This document shows positions 48,001-58,739 of a DNA stretch of 64,000 bases, piece after piece. The position numbers were made by a program, and so were the translations under genes. Position 1 is the stretch's first letter. Each line of letters starts with the position of its first letter. Source of the DNA: Allium sativum (taxonomy: Eukaryota; Streptophyta; Magnoliopsida; Asparagales; Amaryllidaceae). The stretch covers positions 363,379,863 through 363,443,862 of the forward strand of contig CM060915.1 of the NCBI GenBank assembly GCA_030737875.1, written 5' to 3'. The notes under the pieces were generated by a model. It was not told the origin of the DNA. It made no database searches and saw only the letters and a list, made by a program, of their open reading frames with translations.

Positions 48001-48773
48001 ATACATCTGTTGGCGGCAGAGAATTTACTCTTTTGCTTAACGCCCTTCTCTGAGACGTACGAGCTCGTAGGTTGTGTATCGATGGGCATCAGTCGCATGG
48101 CATGAATTGCCAGTGTGGCATGCCTGAGTGGCAAATGATCAAGGCTTCTATTGAAAAGCAAAGTATTGTGGTTGATGATCAAAGCACGACCTTTGTGGCG
48201 CAGCTTTGTGTATAACGTGAATTCGCGAGCCTCACACCTCGGTATGAGTCAAAAACGGGATACAGACTGTTGGGAGAACACGACGTTTCTTTCTAGCTAT
48301 GGGTGGTGTCAGTGCTTAAACTGGCTGACATTTATATACTTTTCACCTTTGTGGTTGTTGGGATGAGGCGCCTCGATATAAGGTCTAATAGGACCGGGAA
48401 ACGTGTGTTCAGGAATTGCCAATCCTCAGACGTAAGAGAGGACTGGCCCAACCGATCCAAGTGGCTGCCCAGAGTGTGTAGTCCTGGGACATTTGCTAGA
48501 GTGTCTCGAATCGGAGAGGAGCTTGCCCCTTGCCTCGACTCATGACGGAAATCCAATTTCCAATCATTGATATTGCGGTTTAAATTGTAGAACTAGTATG
48601 GCGACATGATATATGGTACCCATTGATATTTATGATTGAAATTGTTTTGACACTATACACCAATAATAGTATCAAATGATATGTTTTTAAACGTACCAAG
48701 CATGTTTGGCTATTATAAGGGAAAACCCTATCCTCCGGCTTGCGTTGCATTGTGTGATGGGACCTGGGTCTTA

Positions 48774-48778
48774 TAATA
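48774..48778. repeat. Probable left target-site duplication of element D
   Basis: TAATA before TGTAACAACCC. It is part of the right arm of C's H2 hairpin. The right partner is outside the window because D's 3' LTR is cut by G. Confidence 0.55.
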
Positions 48779-49983
48779 TGTAACAACCCGGAAAATACGA
48801 GCCAATTTAAAATATTTAAATTGGTTATTTCAAAGGAATTTGAACAATTGAAATATAATATTTCAATAAAATAGTGAATTTGAAATAGTGAGTTAGTTTG
48901 AAAATTTGAATTCAAACTTTGACTGACTATGCAGGGTGGAAAATATAACGGATTTTTGTGAAACCAAAAATATTTAAATCTGTTTATCAATACCTTTCTA
49001 ACGAATCTGAAAAATCGAAGTTTCATAGCGGGAATCAAAAGTTATGGCCGAATGAATTTTCAGAAAGGTCGCTATGTAGAATATATAGCCCTTGAAAATA
49101 GATATTTTGCGAACGACCTCGGAATTCGACGAAACCACTTTTGTTGGGTCCGGGATGTCAAACTATTGCTATGTTTCAAATTTCATAATTTTTGAAGCTA
49201 GTATGTGAGTGTGGCAAAAGAAAATGTGTTTGGTCAATTTCTGTTAAATAGGATCGACCAGAAAATGGTCATTTTTCAAACGATCTCAGAATTCGACGAA
49301 ACTAGTTTTGTTGGGACCGTAGCATCAAAACATAGCTAGATTTATTTTTTTGGAATTTTTCGAATCAGTTTGTGGCCCTGGCAAATTGAAATGTACATTC
49401 AAAGTTAAAATTAAATGTTTTATACTTTAATTTGAAGAATAACTGACTGTAACAGTCGAATTGGCCAATGAAACTTATCCCATTATGTCCAGGATGGGGT
49501 ATTTAGCTAGGGACGACAGTCGTTGGGTTTGAATTGGTGTCCATGTGGAGAAACACTATTTAAAAATTTAATAAAACCTTTGGCCAATCAAATTTTTTTT
49601 TTCATTATTTTAAAAATAAAAAACCCTCAGAAAACCCTTTTCCTTTATCGCCCCCGACGACTCGCAAACTCCGTCCTTTCCAGCCAAATCGCCGCTGCCA
49701 CAGCCGACTGCAGCCACCGCCACCACCAGCAATCGACGCGCCTCCCTCCCCTCTTCCAATCCGACCCTACCTCGACCCCCCTCGTCGCCCCTATCGCCTG
49801 AATCGTCGACCCAAAGTCGACAACTTCCCAGCGCCGCCACGATCGCCAGAGACCACCGAACAACCTCCGACCACCACCGATCGACTCCCCTTTCCTCCCT
49901 CTTCCATGCTGTACCTTCCGATCGTAGTATCGTGCCTCGGTTCTCACGAAAAATGCAACCCTAGTTTTGAACCATCGTGAAAG

Positions 49984-49989
49984 GTGAGT
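49984..49989 (+). promoter_or_regulatory. Candidate splice donor in D leader
   Basis: AAG|GTGAGT at the end of the GC-rich leader. The 3' LTR copy is at 59898-59903, and C (44662) and G (63460) have GTGAGT at the same relative place. It would pair with the acceptor at 54397-54398. Confidence 0.45.
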
Positions 49990-50659
49990 CCTTTTTGATG
50001 TTTGAACTTTGAAAAATCATATCTTTATGGTGTTTTGACGAAATTCGATGAAACAGGAAACATCGGGACCGCAAGGAGGCCCTCTACCACATAGAAGAGA
50101 CCGCGGATTTTTCTGAGCCATCTACGATTTTTAGCACTCCGAAAACCAATGTGAGAAATCTAAATTTAATGAATTTGAATGGAAAATTTCGTGTATAAAT
50201 TATATAAGCAAAATATAAATTACACACGTGTTGTATACCTCATGTACATGCGTTTTGTTGGCCATATGAGCGAAGTATGAATTACACATGCATAGAATAA
50301 TTGATATATGTGTTGAAATGCAAGTGAAATACAGAAATTATATATATATATACTCCCCTCGTCCACAAATCATGGACGATATTTATTGTTGTGAATTGGT
50401 GTGAAATATTGGATGAAAAATGCGAATGGTTGAATAATTGTTTGTGGTTGATATTGATTGGTTGTGGTTGAAAAATACCCATTGGTGATTGAAATGAATT
50501 GGAAATAATTGTGCAAATGAAAATAAAACATGCCGCCTGCATGCGAATTAGATGCATGAATCCCCATTGTAAAAAACCGTGAGGTTTTAAGGTAGAGCGA
50601 GGAGCCGTACTAGGGACGGTGCCGGTTTTAACTACCCTGCCGTTATGCTGCCGAAATTT

Positions 50660-51310
50660 TGAATAATATTCATATGTTAGAATTATTTTCATATGTTGAA
50701 ATTATCTTCATGCGTTGAAATTAAATTCTTGTGTTGAAACTATATTCGTGTGTGGAAATGCTCACGTGTTGAGAAGTGATGTGTGAAAATTAAATTCATG
50801 TGTGAATGAATAAAGTGTTTAAACAATAAAAATCACATTTTTATAATATATATGAAGTATGAAAAATATTCGCCTTATATATAAATAGTTTCAACAATAA
50901 ATATTTAATCTTTCTTATATAAACAACATATATAAAATATCCATGTGTGGAGATGCTCATATGTTGAGAAGTGTGTGTATTGGAAAAGTTCATGTGTTGA
51001 ATAAAAAGATCGAACAATAAAAATTACATTTTTGTTGAAATTATAAAGTGTTAAAAACATTCATGTGTTGAAAAATATTTTAGATGATAAAAATATCATT
51101 TTTATCATATATGTGTTATGCTAAAGATATGCGAGTGTTGAAATAAATGTTTGTGAAAGAAATATTATTTTTAACATGCATAGGAACTAAATAAAATAGT
51201 CATGTGTTGAAATATATTTTAGTTCACCAAAATTATCATCTTTGAAATGTGAAGTGTTAAAAATAACCACTTGTTCAAATAAATATGCATGAGTTGAAAT
51301 ATTCATTAAT
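50660..51310. repeat. TCATGTGTTGAAA repeat region in D LTR
   Basis: More than ten imperfect occurrences of a CATGTGTTGAA core alternating with AATAAAAATCACATTTTTAT-like inverted cores. The A LTR has two copies of the core near 7310-7430. No function is evident. Confidence 0.7.
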
Positions 51311-51759
51311 TAGCCAATGATATGATTTTTGCCTTTGCATGCAACATTAGAATGAATGGTGTTTTTAAACCAAATTGAAACAAATATGAAGTTGAATGGA
51401 AAATGATAAGTGATAAGAATTGCATATATGTACATGCATATTTATTGAACAGGTTATAGCAAAGAGGCTAGAGAAGAGGAATAAAATTTTGTGCCCGACA
51501 AATAGGTGCACGTTTACTGTTTTGTTTGGGTGATCATTTTATGAGCCTGTTGGCTAGCAGCTTGGCTTTTTCTTTTTCTTTTTGAGATGAGATGCCCGTG
51601 TGGCTATTTGGGAATTTTCCCAGCCCCTCCCGTACAAAGGAGGTTATGGCGAAATTTTCCAAAATTTAAAGGCGTTAGTGAAATATTTGAAGTGGAAACG
51701 ATATAGGAATTTTTGAATGAACTATATTTATATAAATATATAAATATAAATAAAATTAA

Positions 51760-51966
51760 AACGAAACGCGGCCGTGCAGTTCGTGTTTTGAAACCGTGAT
51801 TTCAAATGACTAGTGCGGGAAATCCGACCATTGGATTTTCCCAAAACCGCAACCATTGGGTTCGCCTTGGAAATATCTTTCCAACGGCACCAACTTTGTA
51901 AAGATCCGATGGTTGGATTATTTGGAATGTTTAATTCAAATCTGAAGAAAAACAGCGCCAGAAATG

Positions 51967-52002
<36 letters not shown>

Positions 52003-52240
52003 TAATTAAATTAAATCGAATAACTACGCTGTAGTTCGTAATTTGAAATCGTAACTTCAAACGACTAGTGTGGAAGATCCGACCGTCGGATTTTCCCAAA
52101 ACTGAAACCATTGGATTCGTTCTGAAATGATCTTTCTAATGATATAAAATTTGTGAAGATCCAACGGTTAGATTTTAATACATGTGTAAAACAAATTTAG
52201 TGAAAAACAGCGCCAGTGCCTCGGCACGACCTGAAACGTC
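51760..52240 (+). repeat. Doubled palindrome module in D LTR
   Basis: The unit from a GTAGTTCGT-like start through ATCCGACC.TYGGAT, the AACCATTGG...GATCC.A.GGTTGGAT part and AAACAGCGCCAG occurs twice (about 51760-51965 and 52015-52230), separated by a TA microsatellite. B has one copy (about 1200-1400). The second copy keeps the perfect palindrome ATCCGACCGTCGGAT (52077-52091); the first is decayed. Confidence 0.7.
51968..51998. repeat. TA microsatellite
   Basis: Uninterrupted TA dinucleotide run within the D 5' LTR; shorter in the 3' LTR (about 61887-61906). Confidence 0.9.
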
Positions 52241-52811
52241 GTTTAATTAAATATGGCCGTTTTAAATAAATAAAAAAAAGGCGATATATCGTTATAAAAT
52301 ACTATAGACGATATAGAGTGGAAATAAACCAATTTTGTTGTGTTTGCTTGATATGTGATGGTTGAATGTATTTAACATGAAAATTATAACTAAAGAACTG
52401 AAATGTGAATGTTGAATGGTCTAACCATGTGATAAATTGATTTGAAAATCTAAATATACGTGGTTTATTTGAAAAGGCCGAGTTCATCTCATTTCAAATA
52501 ATCGATCGACGTTGAGAAGTCGAAGAGTCGAAGACGGTAGAAGACCGACGATCCTCGCATTGGATGGATGGGCGCTACTGATGCTCGTGATTGGAGTAGC
52601 TACCTTGAAGGAGCTGAAGTAGTAGCCGTCCGGACATATTGTTGATTGTGCGGATATGCGAGGAATTTGTGCCTCCGGTTTCGTTCAAACCCAGAACGAA
52701 CTTGTAAATGGACTGTGTGTCTGACATTGGATTTTGTTCTGTGTTGATCGATCTCTGTTAAATATATATCTGTTTGGCGGCGGAGAATTTATTCTCTTGC
52801 TTAATGCCCTT

Positions 52812-53645
52812 CTCTGAGACGTACGAGCTCAGAGGTTATGTATTGATAGAAATCAGTCGCATGGAGTGGATTGCCTATGTGGCATGCCTAAGTGGCATAT
52901 GATCAAGGCTTCTGTTGCAAAGCAAAGTCTTGTGGTTGATGATCAAAGCATGGTCTGTGTGACGTAGCTTTGTGTATAACGTGAATTCGCGAGCCTCACA
53001 CCTCGGTATGAGTCAAAAAAGGGATAGTGACTGCAGGGAGAGCACGACGTTTCTTTCTAGCTAAGGTGGTGTCAGTGACCTACCAGCCTTGACATTATAT
53101 ATACTTTTCACTTGTGTGGTTGTTGGAATGCGAGGCGCCTCGATTATAGGTCTGTAAGGACCGGGAAACGTGTGTTCAGGAATAATTAATCCTCAAAAGT
53201 AAGAGAGGACCGACCCTGAAGATCCAAGGATCATAGTGGGGTCCTGAGACATTTGCTAGAGTGTCTCGAATCGGAGAGGAGCTTGCCCCTTGCCTCGACT
53301 CATGATGGAATCCAATTTCCAATACGAAACATCCGTATGTGATTGTATTACTAGTATGGCGACATGATATATGGTACCCATGCCATCTATGATTGATATT
53401 TATGATTGAAATCGCTTTTGAAACATATATGCACTAGTAATAATATCAAACACTTTTGTTTTATTCGTATGAAGCATTTTTGGCCATTATAAGGTAAAAC
53501 TCTATCCTTCGGCTTGCGTTGCATTGTGTGATGGGACCTGAGTCTTATAATGGCTTTATTTTATAAAAAGCATTGCAATGATTTAATCATTTACTTTATT
53601 TCATGCACTAGCACTCATTGGAGTAAACCCGTTCCGCGAAAGTGG
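52812..53645 (+). other. D 5' LTR: three-hairpin RNA domain
   Basis: H1 has CTCTGAG (52812-52818) with CTCAGAG (52828-52834). H2 has GCCATTATAAG (53483-53493) with CTTATAATGGC (53544-53554), perfect. H3 has CCGC (53634-53637), loop GAAA, and GTGG (53642-53645), with one G-U pair. In the proposed splicing scheme this domain is present only in unspliced RNA. Confidence 0.6.
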
Positions 53646-54152
53646 CGTGGCCCTTTGATTTGCCTTATTATTGTTGTTAATAAGTTAAGTAGATTTCTCA
53701 TACCAGTCCCATGACTGACTCGTAGTTTGTTTCACCTTGCAAACTCGGGTGCCCTCATTTTCACACGGGCAACCTAGTTACAGGTATCTGGTGCACTTTT
53801 GGCTCATGGCGAGGCTTGACTACACCGTGCTGACTTTGACTCTTTCTGCCATTATTGTATATGTCTTGTGATTCCGCCATTGGCGATGTAGACTGATATT
53901 TATTTTGTGTACTCTTTATGTATGATTCCGCCTTTGGCGATGGTGACTGATTATGTATTATTATGCACTAAGTTGTATCCTGCACTATGCTCTCTGATGT
54001 GGTGATATCTATATGATTCCGCTGTCATATGTGTGTAAATTATTCTATTTCTCATTTATGCTATTATCTATGATCTGCTAATGATGATTGATGTGTTATA
54101 TTCCAATGATTATCCTTAACACCGTGTCACGGGGTTTTGGGATCGTCACAGC

Positions 54153-54164
54153 TGGTATCAGAGC
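54153..54164 (+). other. Primer binding site (tRNA-iMet), element D
   Basis: TGGTATCAGAGC, two bases after the 5' LTR. Confidence 0.93.
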
Positions 54165-54214
54165 TTTGGTTAACCTTAGTTCTGGAGTCTAACACATTAA
54201 ACACTTTGTCAAAA

Positions 54215-54280
54215 TAGAATCAGTAGTATTCTAAGGCGAGTAGTTCATTAGAGATAGGACTAGTAATGTCCTAGAATGAG
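54215..54280 (+). other. Post-PBS hairpins of D
   Basis: TAGAAT-CAGTAGT-ATTCTA (54215-54233) has a perfect 6-bp stem. TAGGAC-TAGTAAT-GTCCTA (54255-54273) has a perfect 6-bp stem inside outer TTCATT (54244-54249) and AATGAG (54275-54280). Same loops as in A and B on different stems. Confidence 0.6.
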
Positions 54281-54374
54281 CCAAGCAGAATAGCAAAAAC
54301 AATTTGATCAGTCCATCGTTATCTTTCCTTAAGTTTTCTTCTTAACCATGCAATAAAATTATCAATTCTATAGG

Positions 54375-54398
54375 CTGACTCTTTTCTTGCTTATACAG
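54375..54398 (+). promoter_or_regulatory. Candidate branch point and splice acceptor before D gag
   Basis: CTGAC (54375-54379) followed by a pyrimidine-rich stretch and TTATACAG, with AG at 54397-54398. The gag ATG lies 11 bases further on. Branch-to-AG spacing (about 20 nt) is normal for plants. Confidence 0.45.
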
Positions 54399-54408
54399 AA
54401 TTTGAAAA

Positions 54409-57400
54409 ATGGCTACCCGAGCAGCCGCTGCTAGAGGAGGCCGTGCTGGCCGTGGCAGAGGTCGGGGAGAAGTCCCAGTTGATACAACCCCCGGCCGCTC
54501 AACACTTCGAGCTGGACCACGTAGCTAAGAGATACAAGAACCTAGGAGGCAAAACCTTCCCGAGAATTGGCACAGCATAGAGGCCCTTGCATGGCTGAAA
54601 ACATGCGAGAAAATACTAGAAGGCCTAAGGCTTGGAGATCAAGATAAAGCTTTTATGGGCGCTTGGCTCCTATAAGAAGAAGCTGAACTACGGTGGGAAG
54701 CTCTCACCGCCGGGAATAGAGAAGCTGGAAGAACCTGGGACAGATTCAAAGAAGTCTTCAAAGAGAAATATGTCCCAGAACAAGCCCTAGAGCGCATGCA
54801 TGATGACTTCGCCAACCTCCAGCAGGGGGATCTTTCGGTGCAGGATTATCTGAATAAATTTACACAGTTGTCCCGCTATGCTCCGGAGCTCGTCGCCACT
54901 GCAAAGTCCAAGAATAAGAGGTTCATCCTCGGGCTGAAGCGACAATACCATGATAGAGCAATGGCCCACATCAAGCTGGGATTTAATGAATTGGTGGAAA
55001 TGACGTGCAACTACGAAGACCTGGACCAAAGGCACCTGGAACAGGATCGCGCTAAAAGCCAAGCCAGAAACAAATGCAAGCCTGCTGTGAATCAAGCTGA
55101 GTCAAGCCAAGCAGCATCCTCGAAACCACAGACTGGCAGGCCATTAAAAGGAAGCTGCTACAATTGTGGCAAGATGGGGCACTTCTCTAATGTTTGCATA
55201 TCCCCGAAGAGGCAGAAGACAAATTTTCAAGGTTCAAGCCAGGGCTCTCAGAACCCTCGCTCCTGCTTCAATTGCCGCAAGACGGATCATCTTGTCAAAG
55301 ACTGCCCTTTGCTTAAAAAGGCCACAGTAGCTCACGTGTATGACGGGACGAACCCGCCAGCTGCTTCCGATGGAGCTGGTAAACCCGATGTTTTGGGAGG
55401 TACCCTTACAATTAAAAATATTCCTGTTTCTGTATTGTTTGACACGGGTGCGTCACGTAGTTTTATTGCTAGTAACACCGTGTACAAATTAAAGTTAAAA
55501 CAGAGAAATCTTAAAGAATCGGTAGAAGTACATAACCCGATAGGAGGATCTCTCATTCTCAGTGCATGTTGTAGAGTGCCAATCTCTTATTCTTCCTACA
55601 AATTTCCCACTAATTTGATCGTCATGAATTTTCCTGAATTTGACGTTATCCTTGGGTTAGAATGGTTAACAAAGTACGAAGCTGAAGTAAATTGAGCGGA
55701 AAGGATAGTAAAAATTCGAACGAAGCTTGGATATATTACTATACCCTGTCATGGTTCGAATCCAAATAGAGAAGAATTTTGGTCTGCGTTAGAAGTTATC
55801 CCCACTTCCTTAGAAAAGATTCCTATTGTTAGAAATTATGCAGATGTGTTTGAAGAAGTCGAAAACTTACCTCCGCAAAGAGAAATAGAATTTATAATCG
55901 ATCCAATTCCCAATGCCAGACCAGTGGTACATCCAATTCGCAGAATGACTCCAAAGGAAAAAGAAGAATTAGGCGATCAAACTCGTCAACTGTTGTGGAA
56001 GGGTCTAATTAGACCTAGATTTTCTAATTGGGGTGCAGCTGTAGTGTTTGTCCCAAAGTCAGACGGTACTCTTCGATTGTGCGTTGATTACCGAGACCTC
56101 AACAAACCGACGCTCAAAAATAAATACCCATTATCCCGCATCGATGATCTGCTAGACCAATTAAATGGGGCGAGAGTATTTTCCCGAATGGACCTAGATA
56201 CAGGTTTTCATCAATTGAGAATAGCAGAGGAGTGTGTTCCTTTGACAGCTTTCAGAGGTCCAGACATATTTTATGAATGGTTAGTAATGCCGTTCGTCCT
56301 GTGCAACGCTCCAGCATACTTTGTCGATCTTATGAATAGAGTGTTCAGGGGAGTTCTGAATAAATTTGTCCTCGTATTCATCGATGATATTTTAATCTAC
56401 TCCAAATCAAAACCCGAGCATGAAAAACACTTAGAACAAGTATTGGAGATTCTAAGAAAGAACGTCTTCAAAGCCAAATTCCCTCAATGTGTCTTCTGGC
56501 ACGAAGAGGTGAAGTTCCTTGGCCATGTCGTGTCAAAGAAAGGGATTTCTGTAGATCCGAGCAAAATAACAGCGATTCAAGACTGGAAACAACCCACTAC
56601 ACCTACAGAGGTTAGAAGATTTATGGGATTAGCTAGTTATTATCGAAAGTTCGTTAAGGATTTTTCGAAGATATCCGGTCCGTGAACGAAGCTCACGAAG
56701 AAGCATGAGAAATTTAAGTGGACTTCCGACTGTGAAGAAGCTTTCCAGGAATTGAAATCGAAACTGACAACTGCTCCAGTGTTAACCTTTATCGATGGCA
56801 ATCAGGATTTAACGGTTTGGACAGATGCTTCTATTAGAGGTCTTGGTGCAGTGTTAATGCAAAGAGGCCAAGTAGTCGCCTATGCAAGCCGCCAACTGAA
56901 ACCGCATGAGAAGAATTATGTAACTCATGATCTTGAGTTGCTAGCCATCGTTTTTGCTTTGAAAATCTGGAGGCATTATTTATTGGGCGAGAAATTTGTA
57001 CTGTACACAGATCATCAATCATTGAAGTATTTATACACCTAGAAAGATCTGAATTTGAGACAGCAGCGTTGGCTAGAATTTCTTGCAGCGTATGATCTTG
57101 ATATCCTGTATACGCCGGGAAAGGCTAACGTCGTAGCGGATGCGCTTAGTAGAAAAACCACAATCATTGCCAATCTTATAATTACACCTGGCTTGATTGA
57201 TAAAATATGTGCTCTCCAGAAGAATGATTATTTCATTCAAAGGTTCAGAGGGAGAATCCAGAAGGGAGAGCCCTCAAGTTTTCAGATAGATAAAGAAGAA
57301 GTTCTGAGACTAAAAGGGAGAATACGTGTTCCCAACATTCCTGAGCTCAAAAGAGAAGTGCTAGATGAATGCCATAAATCTAAACTTTGCATTCATCCTG

Positions 57401-58638
57401 GTGTGAGTAAAATGTACAACGATATCAAACGCACTTTCTGGTGGAAGGCAATGAAGAGGGATATTTCTTTGTATGTTAGCAAATGCCCTACTTGTCAATT
57501 AGTGAAGAGCGACCAACAGAAGCTAGCTGGATTGTTGCAACCGTTGGAAGTCCTAGGTTGCAAATGGGAACAGATTTCCATGGATTTCATAGATGGTTTG
57601 CCGCGAACCAGGAAAGGTAATGACAGCATTTGGGTAATCGTAGATCGCTTCACGAAGACTGCCCATTTCATACCTGTCAGATCCAATAGAACCGCTCAAA
57701 GTCTAGCACAGATATATTTCAAAGAAATCGTTAAGCTGCATGGAATTCCCATCAGCATAGTCAGTGATAGAGACCCAATATTTGCTAGCAAATTTTGGGA
57801 GGCATTCCAGACAGAATTGGGAACGAAACTGAATATGAGCACCGCTTATCACCCTCAAACAGATGGCCAGACTGAGCGGGTGAATAGAATTCTAGAAGAT
57901 TTATTGCGGGCTTGTATAATTGATTTTGGTGGGTCGTGGGAAGATCACTTGCATTTGGCATAATTCTCATATAACAATAGCTATCAAGCATGTTTGGGAA
58001 TGTCGCCATTTGAAGCATTATATGGCAGACCGTGCAGATCTCCAGCATGTTGGGTAGAACCTGGCAACAGACTTGTGTTAGGACCCGATATGATTAGAGA
58101 AGCGTCTGATAAAGTCGACTTCATCAAAAAGCGATTGAGTACCGCACAAAGCCGACAGAAAAGTTATGCAGATTCTAGAAGAAGAGATTTGACATTTGCT
58201 GTTGGTGACCATGTTTATTTGAAAGTTTCTCCGATGAGAGGAGTAATCAGATTTGGCAAAACTGGGAAGTTGGCACCGAGATTTATTGGTCCCTTTCCTA
58301 TACTTGAACGAATTGGAACTCTTGCTTATAGGATTCAATTACCAGATTGGTTGCGTGGAGTGCATGATGTATTTCACGTATCTCAACTTAGAAGACATAT
58401 GCATGATCCGGATCTTGTTGTAGAAGAAGCAGCGCAACAGGACTTGGAAATAACTCTAAAATTAGCAGTCAGAAGAGAGCCATTAAAGATTGTCGGCAAA
58501 GAAACTAGAGAGTTAAGAAGCAAAAAGGTTCATTTAGTTAAAGTGCAGTGGAGTAGTGATCCTAGAGACTGTACTTGGGAGATTGAGGAAAGCATTAAGC
58601 AAGCTTACCCCAAATGCAGAGTGGACATCTCTGACTAA
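54409..58638 (+). pseudogene. gag-pol: Gag-Pol polyprotein of element D (Tekay/Del-type chromovirus), six in-frame stops
   Basis: One frame of 1410 codons from ATG 54409 to the stop at 58636-58638. It encodes an RG-rich N-terminus; Gag with zinc knuckles CYNCGKMGHFSNVC (residues 250-263) and CFNCRKTDHLVKDC (286-299); and protease DTGAS (345-349). Reverse transcriptase follows with [14 protein letters not shown] and FIDD (aspartates 659-660), then RNase H (TDAS, D806; [10 protein letters not shown]). Integrase has H989/H996, CPTC (1026-1029) and the D1059-D1120-E1156 triad with DD35E spacing. A GPF motif (about 1294) and a C-terminal chromodomain (about 1345-1405, LVKVQW...CTWEIEE) follow. Together they would form particles, copy RNA into DNA and integrate it, with the chromodomain guiding insertion to heterochromatin. 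Stops are at 54526, 54673, 55693, 56683, 57040 and 57961, with no frameshift. Some conserved RT positions are also altered ([14 protein letters not shown]). Inactive as read. Confidence 0.95.
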
Positions 58639-58726
58639 CTCCGGTGCAAGGTACCTTTATAATACTTTGCATTTACATTTTGTTTCCTACTTTACTGTTG
58701 TTTCCTTTTCAGGGATGAAAAGTTTT

Positions 58727-58739
58727 AAGTGGGGGAGAT
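58727..58739 (+). other. Polypurine tract, element D
   Basis: AAGTGGGGGAGAT preceded by a TTCCTTTTCAGGGATG box, matching A and B. Confidence 0.93.

Larger units (their letters stand above)
43114..48778 (+). mobile_element. Element C LTR 2 (lacks its start; cut by D)
   Basis: Joined to the PBS through CAAATTCAAATTCAAATTC. It lacks the first ~230 bp of the LTR and the whole interior. It holds the U3 remainder, a TATA-like TATAAT (43947-43952), a pyrimidine-rich leader (43960-44290) and GTGAGT (44662-44667). AT-rich repeats (44690-45030), a duplicated block (46040-46140 like 47560-47660) and the palindrome (46663-46677) follow. H1 is at 48048-48068 with a decayed right arm; the left H2 arm is at 48709-48719. 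D interrupts the right H2 arm at 48779. ORFs 43975-44286 and 44159-44488 come from the low-complexity leader. Confidence 0.82.
48779..54150 (+). mobile_element. Element D 5' LTR
   Basis: 5372 bp, from TGTAACAACCCGG to GGGATCGTCACA. In order: U3; an AT-rich TATA-like block (about 49555-49576); a GC-rich leader (49600-49980); GTGAGT (49984-49989); repeats around TCATGTGTTGAAA (50660-51310); a block with AATAAA (about 51478) that A carries in its interior; a doubled palindrome module (51760-52240); and the three-hairpin domain (52812-53645). ORFs such as 49523-49801 and 50282-50692 (minus) do not resemble proteins. Confidence 0.92.

Noticed and set aside
54787..55095. Minus ORFs overlapping D gag-pol (also 55332, 57495, 57785 and 58078)
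   Set aside because: Shadows of the plus-strand polyprotein, which has clear family motifs.
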